DNA of 39,699 nt from Polaromonas sp. (GCA_021731285.1 JAKFXR010000115.1:1-39699); one strand, 5' to 3'; positions 1-9,656 are shown, counted from the stretch's first letter. Notes: generated by a model not told the origin, from the sequence alone. Translations and numbers: made by a program.

Positions 1-121
1 AGGCCTGCGCGTGCAGCTCTGCGTAGCGGTCAAGGTCAGCTTTCAGGTTGACAGGTAGAGTAATGGTGATTTTCACTGTGGCAGTCTTGGGAATTGGTCC
101 GAGGCGCAGTTCAGTGGTCAT
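1..121 (-). CDS. DUF2274-like small protein, partial (cut by window edge)
   Basis: The start codon is at 121-119 and overlaps the trbI stop in an ATGA, so the two are translationally coupled. Only about 40 N-terminal residues are visible. They include KITITLPVNLKADLDRYAEL, a short beta strand followed by a helix, resembling the start of a ribbon-helix-helix DNA-binding fold. In Tn4371-like elements a DUF2274 gene commonly follows trbI, and the position and N-terminus fit that. Its function is unknown; autoregulation of the trb operon is only a guess. The C-terminus lies outside the window. Confidence 0.7.
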   Translation of the reverse strand, partial: MTTELRLGPIPKTATVKITITLPVNLKADLDRYAELHAQA

Positions 122-1425
122 TGCAAGATCCTTGTGAAGAAGAGGGGTTGGTAGGGCCGAAGCACCATGTCCTTGCTGACTACGATACGCAGCAAGAACC
201 CCGGCCGGATTGTCAAGGTCGGCTGGACGTCCAGATTCCGTTTGGTGATTTCCTTGCCCACTTCGTTGACCGTGTCTTGAATGCTCTGCCTCGCCGCGAT
301 GACAACCTGACCTTCAGCGCCACTGCGTTGCGGTGCCGCCAGCTCTGCGCCGACCCCCAGCAACGTGGAAAGCAATCCTCCCGCGAGAATTCGGTCCCAG
401 TGCCAGTCCAGCCCGTCTTCCAGACCGGCGTAGCCCGCCGGGTCCACTCCCGGCAAGCGGTCCAGTGCGATGGATGACGTGTCAGGCATGATCAGTCGCG
501 TCCATACCAGCAACACCCGCCGCTGGCCGAAGGCCACCTGGCTGTCATACCGTCCCATCAAACGAGAGCCCTGCGGGATTAGTAGGTGTCGGCCCGTTGC
601 CGTGTCGTAGACCGACTCGGTGACCGTGGCAATCACTTGGCCCGGCAAGTCAGAATTGATGCCAGTGAGCAATGCGGCCGGGATGATGGTCCCGACCATG
701 ACCTGGTAGGGTGAAGCCGGCAATTGCAGACGGTTTGTGCTCAGGGTTGCGGGGTCGGCAGCACGGTCAACGAATGCCTGCTTGCGGTCTTGAGGGTTCG
801 TGGCGGTTGAGCCAGCCGGTTGGCCTTGAGCGGTAATGTTTGTCGTCGCATCAATGTTGCCTCGTCGATCAGTCTGCCCCAGTGCAGCATTGGAGGGGGA
901 GGCGTCCCCATTCGGTCGAGTAGCAGGAGAACCGCTCTGCTTAAAGACCACTGGGGCCTTTGCCGCTTCCTCCACCTCGCGAATCCGGTTCAATCGCTCC
1001 GCGTAGGCCGCGTCATCGAAGGTGTTGGAACGTGCCCCAACGATAGGGGTTTGAGGCAATCCTGCCTCCCGTTCCGCCCGCAGGATAGGGCGACCCAAGT
1101 CCCCCGGTAGTGGCGGCCCCAAGACGGGCGGCACGGCTGCTGGGGGAATCTTGGAGTAATCAGCGGGCAGCTTGTCCAAGCCCTCGGACTTCGACACCCG
1201 GTCCACGTTGTGCAATTCCGGTGAGAAACCGTCACGCTGTCGCTTCACCCCCTGCAGCGACCAGACCGTCGCACCTAGTACCGCAGCCGACAAGACTCCG
1301 GTGATGATGGCTAGCGTGCGCCGATTGAGCCGCATGACCTGGCGCGGCGTAGCACGCAGGGCCATGTTGTCCGGCGACTCCTTGGGAGGATTCGCGGGAT
1401 TAGCTTGAATAGCGGCCATGCTCAT
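118..1425 (-). CDS. trbI: TrbI/VirB10-family conjugal transfer protein
   Basis: This 435-residue protein is the inner-to-outer membrane bridging subunit of the P-type type IV secretion channel. A short cytoplasmic N-terminus precedes one membrane segment at about residues 36-57 (RTLAIITGVLSAAVLGATVW). A proline-rich periplasmic linker follows (PPAAVPPVLGPPLPGDLGRP at roughly 93-112), then the conserved VirB10 beta-barrel domain in the second half (GTIIPAALLTGINSDLPGQV; IPQGSRLMGRYDSQVAFGQ). The length is typical. The start overlaps the trbG stop by 4 nt and the stop overlaps the next gene by 4 nt. A second ATG two codons downstream is also possible. Confidence 0.95.
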   Translation of the reverse strand: MSMAAIQANPANPPKESPDNMALRATPRQVMRLNRRTLAIITGVLSAAVLGATVWSLQGVKRQRDGFSPELHNVDRVSKSEGLDKLPADYSKIPPAAVPPVLGPPLPGDLGRPILRAEREAGLPQTPIVGARSNTFDDAAYAERLNRIREVEEAAKAPVVFKQSGSPATRPNGDASPSNAALGQTDRRGNIDATTNITAQGQPAGSTATNPQDRKQAFVDRAADPATLSTNRLQLPASPYQVMVGTIIPAALLTGINSDLPGQVIATVTESVYDTATGRHLLIPQGSRLMGRYDSQVAFGQRRVLLVWTRLIMPDTSSIALDRLPGVDPAGYAGLEDGLDWHWDRILAGGLLSTLLGVGAELAAPQRSGAEGQVVIAARQSIQDTVNEVGKEITKRNLDVQPTLTIRPGFLLRIVVSKDMVLRPYQPLFFTRILQ

Positions 1426-2414
1426 GACCCACTCCGCGTTGTGCCGTCGGTGCGCTGGATTCGCACGACCTGTGTTTTGTCGATGCCGAGCCGCAGCTCA
1501 GCCGCACCAAACATCCGGTCCACGATGTAATAGGGTGCCCGGAACCGGTAGTTCACCAACTGCCCGTCGCCCTGTGCCCCGATGACGAACAGCGGCGGCA
1601 GTTCACCTTGGGCAATCTCTGCTGGAAACTGGATGTAGACCCGCTCCCCATCGTCAAAGGCCCGCAAAGGCTTCCAGGCGGGATTTCCGCCGGTCACCTC
1701 ATAACGAAACTTCAGACGCTCCAGCGACATGCCGCTGTCCACCGGTGTTGCGGCTTCTGCCCGCTGTGCCTGCTTTTGCAAGGCCAGCATGCGGTCCTTG
1801 GGGTAGTCCCAGGACGCGGATGCCATCCAGGTTCGCTCCGTCGAGCTCAGTTCGAGCAGGTAGGTGCGGCGGTTCGTCGTGACGACCAGGTTGGTCTTCA
1901 AGCCGACGCGCGTGGGCTTGACCAGAATGTTCACGCGCAGGCTGGTGCCAGAGCCGCTGGCCGTATCGCCCACGATCCAGCGCACCGTATCCCCAGCGGG
2001 GACCGTGACCAGTTCCTCACCTTCCTGCAGCGCAATGACGGTGACCCGTCCCGGACTGGCGTAGAGCTGGTACAGCGCACCTTCTGAATACGGCCAGACC
2101 TGGATGGCGTTGACGTAGCCTTCCCGCGTCGGTGCCATGCGCGCCTCCTGGTTGGCTTGGATCACCCGCTCCTTCGCATCAGCAGGCTCCGGCTTTGACC
2201 TGCTCTCGGATTCCACGGGCACAGACTTGAGCTGTTCGGGCAAGGGCAGCGGCTGCGGCATGGCCACGACCTCCATCGGTTTGGGCGGTTCCGCAGCCAG
2301 TTTGGCAGCAACGGGTTCGTCGAGCCGAATCTCCGGTGGCGGCACGCTGCGCGTGGCGCACCCCGAATTCGCCAATAGGGCTGTGGTCGCCAGTAGTGTG
2401 GTCAGTATCTTCAT
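1422..2414 (-). CDS. trbG: TrbG/VirB9-family conjugal transfer protein
   Basis: This 330-residue secreted protein is the VirB9-type outer-membrane-complex subunit that binds TrbI. The N-terminus is a signal sequence ending ANSGC with Cys19, so it may be lipid-modified, although the lipobox is not ideal. A low-complexity Pro/Glu-rich stretch follows. The conserved region includes IQVWPYSEGALYQLYASPGR and a C-terminal VirB9 domain (FDDGERVYIQFP; FVIGAQGDGQLVNYRFRAPY; LRLGIDKTQVVRIQR). It overlaps trbF and trbI by 4 nt each, consistent with one translationally coupled operon. Confidence 0.94.
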   Translation of the reverse strand: MKILTTLLATTALLANSGCATRSVPPPEIRLDEPVAAKLAAEPPKPMEVVAMPQPLPLPEQLKSVPVESESRSKPEPADAKERVIQANQEARMAPTREGYVNAIQVWPYSEGALYQLYASPGRVTVIALQEGEELVTVPAGDTVRWIVGDTASGSGTSLRVNILVKPTRVGLKTNLVVTTNRRTYLLELSSTERTWMASASWDYPKDRMLALQKQAQRAEAATPVDSGMSLERLKFRYEVTGGNPAWKPLRAFDDGERVYIQFPAEIAQGELPPLFVIGAQGDGQLVNYRFRAPYYIVDRMFGAAELRLGIDKTQVVRIQRTDGTTRSGS

Positions 2415-3121
2415 GGTTTCTTTCCTTCGGTGGTGCTGAGTTCGCGGCTCCAGCTCAAGCCGTTGACATAGATGCCCAAAGGGTTGCGGCGCAGCCGCTC
2501 CTCGGTGCGCGGTGCCTGGACGACGATGGACAGCATGGCGGTCCAGCGATCGGTCGTGGATAACGCGCCGTTGGCGTAGCTGCGCTCGATCCAGCGCACC
2601 TGGAACGTGTTGTCACTGGCGCGCACGACACTGGTCACTTCCACGGCGATCGATTGCTGACCGACCCGTGCAAATGGATCGTTGGCCCGCGCGTACTCGT
2701 TGAGCGTGGCGGCGGCGCGGTCCGTGGCGAACTCGTAGGCTTCCAGCCAGTTCTGCCGGACCACCACCGGGTCGATCGCCAGCGAACGAACGTTGGTAAC
2801 GAAGCGCGCCAGGTGAAACGCGATCTGCGCATCGGTCGGCTTGTACGGCGTGGCCGCTTCACCCACCGCACGTACCTGACCGGCGGCATCGACCTCAATA
2901 ACGTAAGGCGTGACCAGCGATTGATTGGCCCGCCAGGCCAGTGCGCCCGCCATCACCAGTGCCAGTCCGAGACAGCCAAAGGCCATCAGCCGCCAGTTGC
3001 GTGCCTGCACACGCGAACTGCCCAAGCGCTCATCCCACACCTGTCCAGCAGCCTGGTACGGTGTCACGGGTGCGGGCGTGTCGGAATAATGCACCTGGGG
3101 TCGTTTGAATCGCATGCTCAT
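2411..3121 (-). CDS. trbF: TrbF/VirB8-family conjugal transfer protein
   Basis: This 236-residue bitopic inner-membrane protein is the VirB8-type assembly factor of the mating channel. A cytoplasmic tail is followed by one membrane helix at about residues 42-64 (LMAFGCLGLALVMAGALAW). The periplasmic NTF2-like domain contains TPYVIEVDAAGQVRAVGEA and ends GIYVNGLSWSRELS, which is characteristic of TrbF/VirB8. It overlaps trbL and trbG by 4 nt each. The size is normal for the family. Confidence 0.94.
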   Translation of the reverse strand: MSMRFKRPQVHYSDTPAPVTPYQAAGQVWDERLGSSRVQARNWRLMAFGCLGLALVMAGALAWRANQSLVTPYVIEVDAAGQVRAVGEAATPYKPTDAQIAFHLARFVTNVRSLAIDPVVVRQNWLEAYEFATDRAAATLNEYARANDPFARVGQQSIAVEVTSVVRASDNTFQVRWIERSYANGALSTTDRWTAMLSIVVQAPRTEERLRRNPLGIYVNGLSWSRELSTTEGKKP

Positions 3122-4515
3122 GTCTCACTTTCATTGCGTAGGCTGGGACTGGCGCCGCTGCCGCCGTGGTCGGATGACCGCAGCACGTGGGTAGCCATGG
3201 AGACCCCGTGGGACAGTTTCTGGTTACGCTGCAGGCGTTTGGCCCAACCGGGTGTTTCGGCGGGTGGGGTGGTGGGACTGTCACCACTTGTGGGCGATGC
3301 GGAGTCTGAGGCACCACCAACAGGTGATGGCCCGGTGGTCGCGGATGTGGAGGACGTGGCGGATGCAACCCGGTCCCGGACCACCTTGGCACCCGAGGCC
3401 ACTTTCTGTCCCATGGCGCTCGCTCCGCTGCGCGCGACGTTGGCCATACCGGAAGCCGCCGCGCGCATCCCACCTTCACCGGAGGCCGCTGCACCGCTTT
3501 GGTAGGCCGACCGGGCACTGCCAGCCAGGCTACTCGCTGAACGAGTTGCACCGCCAATTCCGGCGGCGGCACGTTGAGCCGCCGCTGGGGCCAACCGTGC
3601 ACCGGCGGCGATGGCAGCGCCGCCGGTCGCCACAGCAGCAGTGCCCGCGACTGCAAGGCCAGCCACACCGAGGGCGGTCCCCGCAGCGGCACCAGCGCCG
3701 AGTTGCGGTGCCCCCGAAATTAGACCCGTCGCAATCCCCGGTCCAAAGATGCCCAACCCAAACAGTGCCAGCGAAGCCAGCATGATAGCCAGTGCCTGGT
3801 CAATCGAAGGCTCGGTTCCCGGCGGCAACTGGAACTCGCTGAAAATTCCCGAACCAATGCCGACGATGACCGCCAGCACTAGCACCTTGATGCCCGACGA
3901 GATGACGTTGCCCAGCACCCGCTCCGCCAGGAACGCCGTCTTGTTCCACAGTGCAAACGGAATCAGCACGAATCCAGCCAGGGTGGTCAGCTTGAACTCG
4001 ATCAGCGTCACGAAAAGCTGCACCGCAAGCACGAAGAAGCTCACGATCACTACCAACCAGGCCAGGAACAGCACGACGATGCTGTCCAGATTCAGGAATG
4101 CTTCCGGAAACCCGGCCAGGTCGCCAATCTGCGCCATGATGGGTCGCCCCGCATCGACGCCCACGCTGGCCAGCCGTCCCGGCTGCAGCAGTTGGGCCTG
4201 GGTAAGGCTGGAGCCCGACGCCACGAGACCCAGACCGGCGAATGAGCGAAAGACGATACCGGCCAGACTGTTGAAGTTGCCGATGATGAACGCAAAAGCG
4301 CCGACGTAAAGGGTTTTCTTGATCAGCTTGCCGATGACGTCCTCGCCACTGTTGCTGGTACCACCCATGGCCCAGAACAGGCCAGCCAGCGTCATGTCGA
4401 TGGTGATCAGCGTGGCCGTGAGGAATGAAACCTCCCCGCCCAGCAAGCCAAAGCCCGAATCGATATAGCGTGAATACACGTCCAGAAACCGGTCAATAAC
4501 GGACAGATCGTTCAT
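3118..4515 (-). CDS. trbL: TrbL/VirB6-family polytopic membrane protein
   Basis: This 465-residue protein is the VirB6-like multi-spanning inner-membrane component of the transfer apparatus. The first ~270 residues contain several hydrophobic segments (for example LTATLITIDMTLAGLFWAMG, IVVLFLAWLVVIVSFFVLAV and VLVLAVIVGIGSGIF). The C-terminal third is Ala/Ser/Gly-rich and low in complexity, as is usual for TrbL. The start lies 5 nt after the stop of the small lipoprotein gene, and the stop overlaps trbF by 4 nt. Confidence 0.93.
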   Translation of the reverse strand: MNDLSVIDRFLDVYSRYIDSGFGLLGGEVSFLTATLITIDMTLAGLFWAMGGTSNSGEDVIGKLIKKTLYVGAFAFIIGNFNSLAGIVFRSFAGLGLVASGSSLTQAQLLQPGRLASVGVDAGRPIMAQIGDLAGFPEAFLNLDSIVVLFLAWLVVIVSFFVLAVQLFVTLIEFKLTTLAGFVLIPFALWNKTAFLAERVLGNVISSGIKVLVLAVIVGIGSGIFSEFQLPPGTEPSIDQALAIMLASLALFGLGIFGPGIATGLISGAPQLGAGAAAGTALGVAGLAVAGTAAVATGGAAIAAGARLAPAAAQRAAAGIGGATRSASSLAGSARSAYQSGAAASGEGGMRAAASGMANVARSGASAMGQKVASGAKVVRDRVASATSSTSATTGPSPVGGASDSASPTSGDSPTTPPAETPGWAKRLQRNQKLSHGVSMATHVLRSSDHGGSGASPSLRNESET

Positions 4516-4520
4516 GGCCG

Positions 4521-4787
4521 TCAGTCCTTCAGCGTCGGCAGCAGTTTCGGCACTGGGGCAGGCGAATACTTCGTCTTACCGTCTCCCATGAAGCGACGCC
4601 GCCAGGCCTCGCTGGCGGCCGTGCAAGTGGCTTCACCAAGCTTGGCCCGGTCGGCCTTGCATTGGTGCATCACCTCTTTCAGGCGCTGAGGATCGGCGGT
4701 AAGCGATTCGGCCGTGTCAACTGAGCCGGGTGGGCTGCAGCCGGCCAGCGCCAGCCCACACGCGGCCATCATCAAAATTCGTTGCAT
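4521..4787 (-). CDS. trbK: TrbK-like entry-exclusion lipoprotein
   Basis: This 88-residue protein begins MMAACGLALAGCS, a signal peptide with a clear lipobox (LAGC), so it should be a lipoprotein. The mature part is short, charged and contains two further Cys residues. A strong AAGGAG lies about 7 nt before the start codon. Its position between trbJ and trbL is where P-type systems encode TrbK, the lipoprotein that blocks redundant entry of the same element. The role is inferred from lipobox, size and position, because these proteins diverge quickly. Confidence 0.78.
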   Translation of the reverse strand: MQRILMMAACGLALAGCSPPGSVDTAESLTADPQRLKEVMHQCKADRAKLGEATCTAASEAWRRRFMGDGKTKYSPAPVPKLLPTLKD

Positions 4788-4811
4788 GTCGTCTCCTTGA
4801 CGTCAATCGCC

Positions 4812-5537
4812 TTAGCGTGCATAAAAATTCACCGTCTGCGCTGTGTATGGGGTGCCTGCTCCCTGGAAGCGTCGACGCACCTCGCGTGCGCGTTCCTGCG
4901 CCGCCACCGTGCGCGCTTGCTCTAGGGCCACGGAACGGTCCTGCGTGATGCGAAGCTGCTGTTCCTGGATGGACTGGCGCGACTGCAGTGCCAGCAACTG
5001 GTTGGTGGCCTGCGTCGCCTGCAGCTGGCCGACGGCGCTCTGGCTGCGGTTGACGAGGTCCGCCAGCGTGCTTTCATCGACCACGAAGTTCTGCGAGGCC
5101 TGTGCTTGCATGCGCATGGTGGTCTGCAGTGCCTTGAGAGAAAAACTCCAGCGCTCCCGCGCATCCAGCGCCATGCGACTACCGGTTGCAGTTGTCGCAT
5201 AAGCCTCCGGGTAGAGACGAGCAAAGTCGGTGTCCATGCGCGACACGTCATAGGCCAGCCCTTGCGCCTCCTGGATCAGCCGGTTGGTACTGGCCAGTGC
5301 CGCGCGTAACTGCGCCACCGCGCTGAAATCCAGACTCGTGAGATTTCGAGCGTCGTTGACCAGCATCTGCGCTTCGTTTTGCAACTGGCGGATCTGGTTG
5401 TTGATCTGCTCCAGCGTACGCGCCGCCGTCAGGATGTTCTGCGAATAGTTCGACGGGTCGAATACGACCCACTGGGCGTGGGCTGGTGACGTCATCAACG
5501 CGAACGTCGTTACGAGAAAAAGTAAAGGTTTTTTCAT
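4812..5537 (-). CDS. trbJ: TrbJ/VirB5-family conjugal transfer protein
   Basis: This 241-residue exported protein is related to VirB5-type minor pilus components. I place the start at 5537 because MKKPLLFLVTTFALMTSPAHA is a complete signal peptide and its ATG overlaps the trbE stop by 4 nt. A longer upstream reading in the same frame would run inside trbE. The mature protein starts QWVVFDPSNYSQNILTAART and is largely helical and Gln-rich (LEQINNQIRQLQNEAQMLV), typical of TrbJ. The gap to the lipoprotein gene is 24 nt. Confidence 0.94.
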   Translation of the reverse strand: MKKPLLFLVTTFALMTSPAHAQWVVFDPSNYSQNILTAARTLEQINNQIRQLQNEAQMLVNDARNLTSLDFSAVAQLRAALASTNRLIQEAQGLAYDVSRMDTDFARLYPEAYATTATGSRMALDARERWSFSLKALQTTMRMQAQASQNFVVDESTLADLVNRSQSAVGQLQATQATNQLLALQSRQSIQEQQLRITQDRSVALEQARTVAAQERAREVRRRFQGAGTPYTAQTVNFYAR

Positions 5538-7981
5538 GGCAAGCTTTCTTTGGGTGACGGGAATTCCTGGATCAGGTCTGCGGCCCAATTGACGCCGCGA
5601 TGGCGTAGCCATGCCCGAGCAAACCCTTGCGGTCCGGCATCGCCAAACACCTGGTCGATGGCGCGCTGGTCCTCGGGTGATGCGGCTGCAGCAAAGGCCA
5701 GCGCCACCGATCCGAGGCCCAGCTCGAACACCCGGTTGCCCAGCCGGGACTGGTAGTAGTAGTCGCGCTTGGGCTGGGCCTGGGCCACGATGCCGATCTG
5801 CCGCGCGTTGAGTCCGAAGCCTTCGTAGATGGACCGTATCTGTGGCTCGGTCGCCTGCGGGTTCGGCAGAAAGACGCGGCTTGCACAGCTCTCGATGATC
5901 GCGGGGGCGATGGTTGAACGCTGCACGTCGGCGAGCGACTGGGTCGCGAACACCACCGAGACGTTGCGCTTGCGCAAGGTCTTGAGCCATTCGCGGATGC
6001 GCCCGGCAAAAGCAGGATCGTCCAGGAAAACCCAGGCCTCATCGAGGATCAGCAGCGTCGGTGCGCCGTCAAAGCGTTCCTCCAGGCGGCGGAATAGGTA
6101 GCTCAGCACCGGCAGCACCGCGCCCTTGCCATGCATCAACTCTTCCATCTCGAAGCACTGCACCGAGGCCTGGCCCAGCCGGTCTTCTTCGGCATCGAGC
6201 AGGCGGCCATGCGGGCCGCCGAGTGTGTAGGGCTGCAGGGCTTGGCGCAAAGGGTTGGATTGCAGCAGGATTGACAGGCCGGTCAGGGTGCGCTGCTCCA
6301 CCGGCGCGCTGGCCAGGCTGTTCAGCGCCGACCAGACCGCATCCTTGACCTCCGGCGTGACATCTACCCCTTCGTGCAGCAAGAGCCCGGCAATCCATTC
6401 CGCCGCCCAGGCGCGCATGGACTCGTCGTCGATGCGTGCTAGCGGCTGGAAAGCAATGGCGCCGTCACCTCCCAGGTCGTAGTGTTCGCCCCCGAGTCCA
6501 AGCACCGTGGCACGCGCTGAGCGACCCTTGTCGAACACGAAGATACAGGAACTGGCGTACCGGCGGAACTGCATCATCAGGGTAGCCAGTAAGACTGATT
6601 TACCCATGCCGGTCGGACCAACTACCAGTGTGTGGCCGACGTCTCCGACGTGGGTCACCAGCCGGAACGGCGTGGCACCGTCGGTGCGGGTGACGATCAG
6701 CGGTGGGCCGTCCAGGTGGGTATTGCGCTCCGGCCCGGCCCAGACCGCCGACAGCGGCATCAGGTGGGCCAGGTTCAGGGTGGAAACAATGGGCTGGCGC
6801 ACGTTGGCATACACGTGGCCCGGAATCGACGACAGCCAGGCATCGACTGCATTCAGGGTTTCCGGCATCGTGACGAAGCCGCGCCCCTGGATGGTTCGCT
6901 CAATGGCGCGCAGTTTGTCGTCGGCCGCTGTCGGGGTGGTATCCAGCACGGTGACCGTCACCGTCAGGTAGCCATAGGCAACCTGGTCGCTGCCCAACGC
7001 CTGCAAGGCCGCATCGGCGTCGGCCGCCTTGTTGGACGCATCCGAGTCCACCAGCGGACTCACTTCGTTAAAAATCGTCTCCCGCAATAGGGCGACCACG
7101 CTTTTTCGCTTGGCGAACCATTGGCGGCGCAGCCGACCCAGTTCACGCTCGGCCTCGCTCTTGTCGAGAAACAGGAAACGGGTAGTCCAGCGATAGGCAA
7201 AGCCCAACCGGTTCAGATCATCGAGCAGGCCCGGCCAGGTCGATGTCGGGAAACCGCGCACGGTCAGCGCCCGCAGGTGCTGCGTTCCCAGCATCGGTGC
7301 CAGACCACCGGTCAAGGCTTGATCGGCCAGCAGGGTGTCTAGGTGAAAGGGCACTTCCGGCACCGCCACGGTCTGGCGATGCGTGGAGACCGTGCCATGC
7401 AGGTAGGACAGCGTCTGGCTGTCGTCCAGCCAGGTGATCTCTGGCATCACCCCCTCCAACAAGTCAAAAAACCGCTCGGTCTCCGATTGGAAGGACGACA
7501 GGTGCTCGCGCCAGTCGATGCGCTGGCCTGATGTAGAAGAAGTAGAGGAAGGAGGACTCTCATAGAGCATCCGCGCGGCACGCGAAGTAGTCTCTTCCGG
7601 GGGCAACCACAGCAGCGTCAGGACATAGACGCTTTCAAAGTGGCTGCCAGCCTCTTCAAAGGCTGCGCGGCGTTCTTCATCGACCAGCCAGGACAGCGGG
7701 TCTGCAAACGTCGACTCCGGATAATCCGCTGCCGTGCGACGTTCAGCTTCGACGAACAGTGCCCAGCCTGAACCCATACGCCGCAGTGCGTTGTTGAGCC
7801 GGGCCGAGGTGGCGACCAGCTCGCTCTCGGTCGCACTGTCCAGATCGGGGCCACGGAAACGCGCGCTGCGTTGGAACGAGCCATCCTTGTTCAGGACGAC
7901 ACCCGGTGCGACAAGGCCGGCCCAGGGCAGCCAATCAGCCAGCAGGGCGGGGCGTTTGCGGAATTCAGTGAGGTTCAGCAT
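5534..7981 (-). CDS. trbE: TrbE/VirB4-family conjugal transfer ATPase
   Basis: This 815-residue protein is the large cytoplasmic ATPase of the mating channel, needed for pilus biogenesis and DNA transfer. An N-terminal CagE/TrbE/VirB4 domain precedes the ATPase core. The Walker A is GPTGMGKS at 455-462, and the Walker B is LLILDEAWVFLDD about 190 residues later, followed by the FATQSLADV motif. The length is typical. The start is 6 nt after the trbD stop and the stop overlaps trbJ by 4 nt. There is no sign of disruption. Confidence 0.96.
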   Translation of the reverse strand: MLNLTEFRKRPALLADWLPWAGLVAPGVVLNKDGSFQRSARFRGPDLDSATESELVATSARLNNALRRMGSGWALFVEAERRTAADYPESTFADPLSWLVDEERRAAFEEAGSHFESVYVLTLLWLPPEETTSRAARMLYESPPSSTSSTSGQRIDWREHLSSFQSETERFFDLLEGVMPEITWLDDSQTLSYLHGTVSTHRQTVAVPEVPFHLDTLLADQALTGGLAPMLGTQHLRALTVRGFPTSTWPGLLDDLNRLGFAYRWTTRFLFLDKSEAERELGRLRRQWFAKRKSVVALLRETIFNEVSPLVDSDASNKAADADAALQALGSDQVAYGYLTVTVTVLDTTPTAADDKLRAIERTIQGRGFVTMPETLNAVDAWLSSIPGHVYANVRQPIVSTLNLAHLMPLSAVWAGPERNTHLDGPPLIVTRTDGATPFRLVTHVGDVGHTLVVGPTGMGKSVLLATLMMQFRRYASSCIFVFDKGRSARATVLGLGGEHYDLGGDGAIAFQPLARIDDESMRAWAAEWIAGLLLHEGVDVTPEVKDAVWSALNSLASAPVEQRTLTGLSILLQSNPLRQALQPYTLGGPHGRLLDAEEDRLGQASVQCFEMEELMHGKGAVLPVLSYLFRRLEERFDGAPTLLILDEAWVFLDDPAFAGRIREWLKTLRKRNVSVVFATQSLADVQRSTIAPAIIESCASRVFLPNPQATEPQIRSIYEGFGLNARQIGIVAQAQPKRDYYYQSRLGNRVFELGLGSVALAFAAAASPEDQRAIDQVFGDAGPQGFARAWLRHRGVNWAADLIQEFPSPKESLP

Positions 7982-7987
7982 GATGCC

Positions 7988-8263
7988 TCACACATCCAGC
8001 AGTACGCGGTGCTTGAGATGCCGCGCAAACACCGGCATGAACTGGGGGTCCAGCCGCGCACCCCAGACTGCCAGTGCATGGCCGACGAGCCAGAGCGCCA
8101 GTCCGGGCAGCCACAGGCGCAAACCCAAACCGACGGCTGCCGCCAGCGTGCCGTTGGCAATCGCGACAGTACGTGGTGCCCCTGCGAGCAGGATCGGCTC
8201 GGTCAGCGACCGGTACAACGGGACCTCGAACCCGCTGGCCAGGGAAGTTGAATGGCCGTTCAT
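7988..8263 (-). CDS. trbD: TrbD/VirB3-family conjugal transfer protein
   Basis: This 91-residue inner-membrane protein is the VirB3-type partner of the TrbE ATPase. The start at 8263 is chosen because it overlaps the trbC stop by 4 nt and gives the family N-terminus (SGFEVPLYRSLTEPILLAG). A longer in-frame reading would run back through trbC. Two closely spaced hydrophobic segments follow (VAIANGTLAAAVGLGL and LPGLALWLVGHALAVWG), then a short cytoplasmic tail with DPQFMPVFARHLKH, all usual for TrbD. Confidence 0.93.
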   Translation of the reverse strand: MNGHSTSLASGFEVPLYRSLTEPILLAGAPRTVAIANGTLAAAVGLGLRLWLPGLALWLVGHALAVWGARLDPQFMPVFARHLKHRVLLDV

Positions 8264-8592
8264 CGCAGCACCGCCCCACCGGTAAAGCTGAAGAAGGTCA
8301 GAAAGAACGAGGAGGCCGCGAACGCAATCGACAGCCCGAACACGATCTGCACCAGTTTGCGAAAACCGCCGCTCGAATCGCCGAATGCCAGCGTCAGACC
8401 CGTGGCAATGATGATGATCACTGCCACGATGCGTGCCACTGGCCCCTGAATCGAATCGAGGATGGACTGCAGCGGCGCCTCCCACGGCATGCTGGAACCG
8501 GCGGCATGGGCTGGAATAACGATGGATAGCTGCAGCGTTGAGAGCAGGGCAGCGTGTAGAAGCGGTTTTACGGAAAAGCGTGAAGCGGTCAT
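8260..8592 (-). CDS. trbC: TrbC/VirB2-family conjugative pilin
   Basis: This 110-residue prepilin has a long signal sequence (residues 1 to about 31, ending PAHAA). Two hydrophobic helices follow (VARIVAVIIIIATGLTLAFG and LVQIVFGLSIAFAASSFFLT) with a short polar loop between them, the standard layout of TrbC/VirB2 pilin. In P-type systems the pilin is processed and cyclised by a TraF-like peptidase. No such gene is in this window, but it could lie beyond the relaxase. It overlaps trbB and trbD by 4 nt each. Confidence 0.93.
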   Translation of the reverse strand: MTASRFSVKPLLHAALLSTLQLSIVIPAHAAGSSMPWEAPLQSILDSIQGPVARIVAVIIIIATGLTLAFGDSSGGFRKLVQIVFGLSIAFAASSFFLTFFSFTGGAVLR

Positions 8593-9656
8593 GTTGAATG
8601 TCCAGGGTTGAGGGGTAAGTCAGAAGAAACAGAAGGCAATGGAAGAAGCAACGCATCCACCATCGGAAAATCCGGCACCAGCGGTGGCGCAAGGTGGTAG
8701 CTATGGGCATCGAAGCCGGTGACCCGCGCGATTTCCTGCACGCGGCGCGCGCGACCTCGTCCCGCGATGAACACGATCACGTTCACCGACTCGGCTATCA
8801 GCGCGCGTGGCGGCGTGACCGCGACTTCCAGGATCAGCTGTTCAAGCCGGGTCAGGGCGCCCTGAGCCGACCCGGCGTGGATGGTGGCGATGCCGCCTGG
8901 GTGACCGGTACCCCAGACCTTGAGCAGGTCGAGCGCTTCCGGCCCGCGCACCTCGCCCACGACCACCCGATCTGGCCGCAGCCGCAAGGTGGAACGCACC
9001 AGTTCGGACATCGACACCACGCCCGGTCGCGTGCGCAGCGGCACGTGGTCGTCGGCCACGCATTGCAGCTCTACTGTGTCCTCCAGGATGATCACGCGGT
9101 CGCCAGTGGCGGCAACTTCATCGAGCAGGGCATTAGCCAGCGTGGTCTTGCCGGTGCTGGTGCCGCCCGCAATCAGGATGTTCTGGCGCTCGCGCACCGC
9201 CTGGCGCAGGAAACCAGCCTGTTCCTCGGTCAGGATGCCATCGGCCACGTAAGCCTCCAGCTTGATAAGACCAACCGCCCGTTTGCGGATGGCAAAGGCC
9301 GGTGCCCGCACCACCGGTGGCAGCACTCCCTCAAAGCGTTCGCCGGTTTCGGGCAATTCGGCCGACAGGATGGGCATGCCCGCATGCACTTCGGCCCGGA
9401 CGTGGGCAGCGACCAGCCGGATGATGCGTTCGGCATCCGCTGGCGTGATGTTCACGCCGACGGGTGCGCGGCCTGATCCGAGCCGATCCACCCATAGCGA
9501 GCCATCGGGATTCAGCATCACTTCGACTACCTCTGGGTCTTCCAGCGCGCGGGCGATGGCCGGACCCATGGCGGTGCGCAGCATGCGGATGCGGCGGTCC
9601 AGTGAGGCGGCCACCGGGTTGACGGGTTTGCCGATGATCCCGCTCGCGCCGCTCAT
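8589..9656 (-). CDS. trbB: TrbB/VirB11-family conjugal transfer ATPase
   Basis: This 355-residue hexameric secretion ATPase of the VirB11 type acts at the cytoplasmic base of the channel. The N-terminal domain includes [18 protein letters not shown]. The Walker A is GGTSTGKT at 164-171, followed by [11 protein letters not shown], a Walker B region and the [19 protein letters not shown] stretch typical of secretion ATPases. A His motif ([11 protein letters not shown]) follows. Length and order are normal. It overlaps the copG-like gene and trbC by 4 nt each. Confidence 0.95.
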   Translation of the reverse strand: MSGASGIIGKPVNPVAASLDRRIRMLRTAMGPAIARALEDPEVVEVMLNPDGSLWVDRLGSGRAPVGVNITPADAERIIRLVAAHVRAEVHAGMPILSAELPETGERFEGVLPPVVRAPAFAIRKRAVGLIKLEAYVADGILTEEQAGFLRQAVRERQNILIAGGTSTGKTTLANALLDEVAATGDRVIILEDTVELQCVADDHVPLRTRPGVVSMSELVRSTLRLRPDRVVVGEVRGPEALDLLKVWGTGHPGGIATIHAGSAQGALTRLEQLILEVAVTPPRALIAESVNVIVFIAGRGRARRVQEIARVTGFDAHSYHLAPPLVPDFPMVDALLLPLPSVSSDLPLNPGHST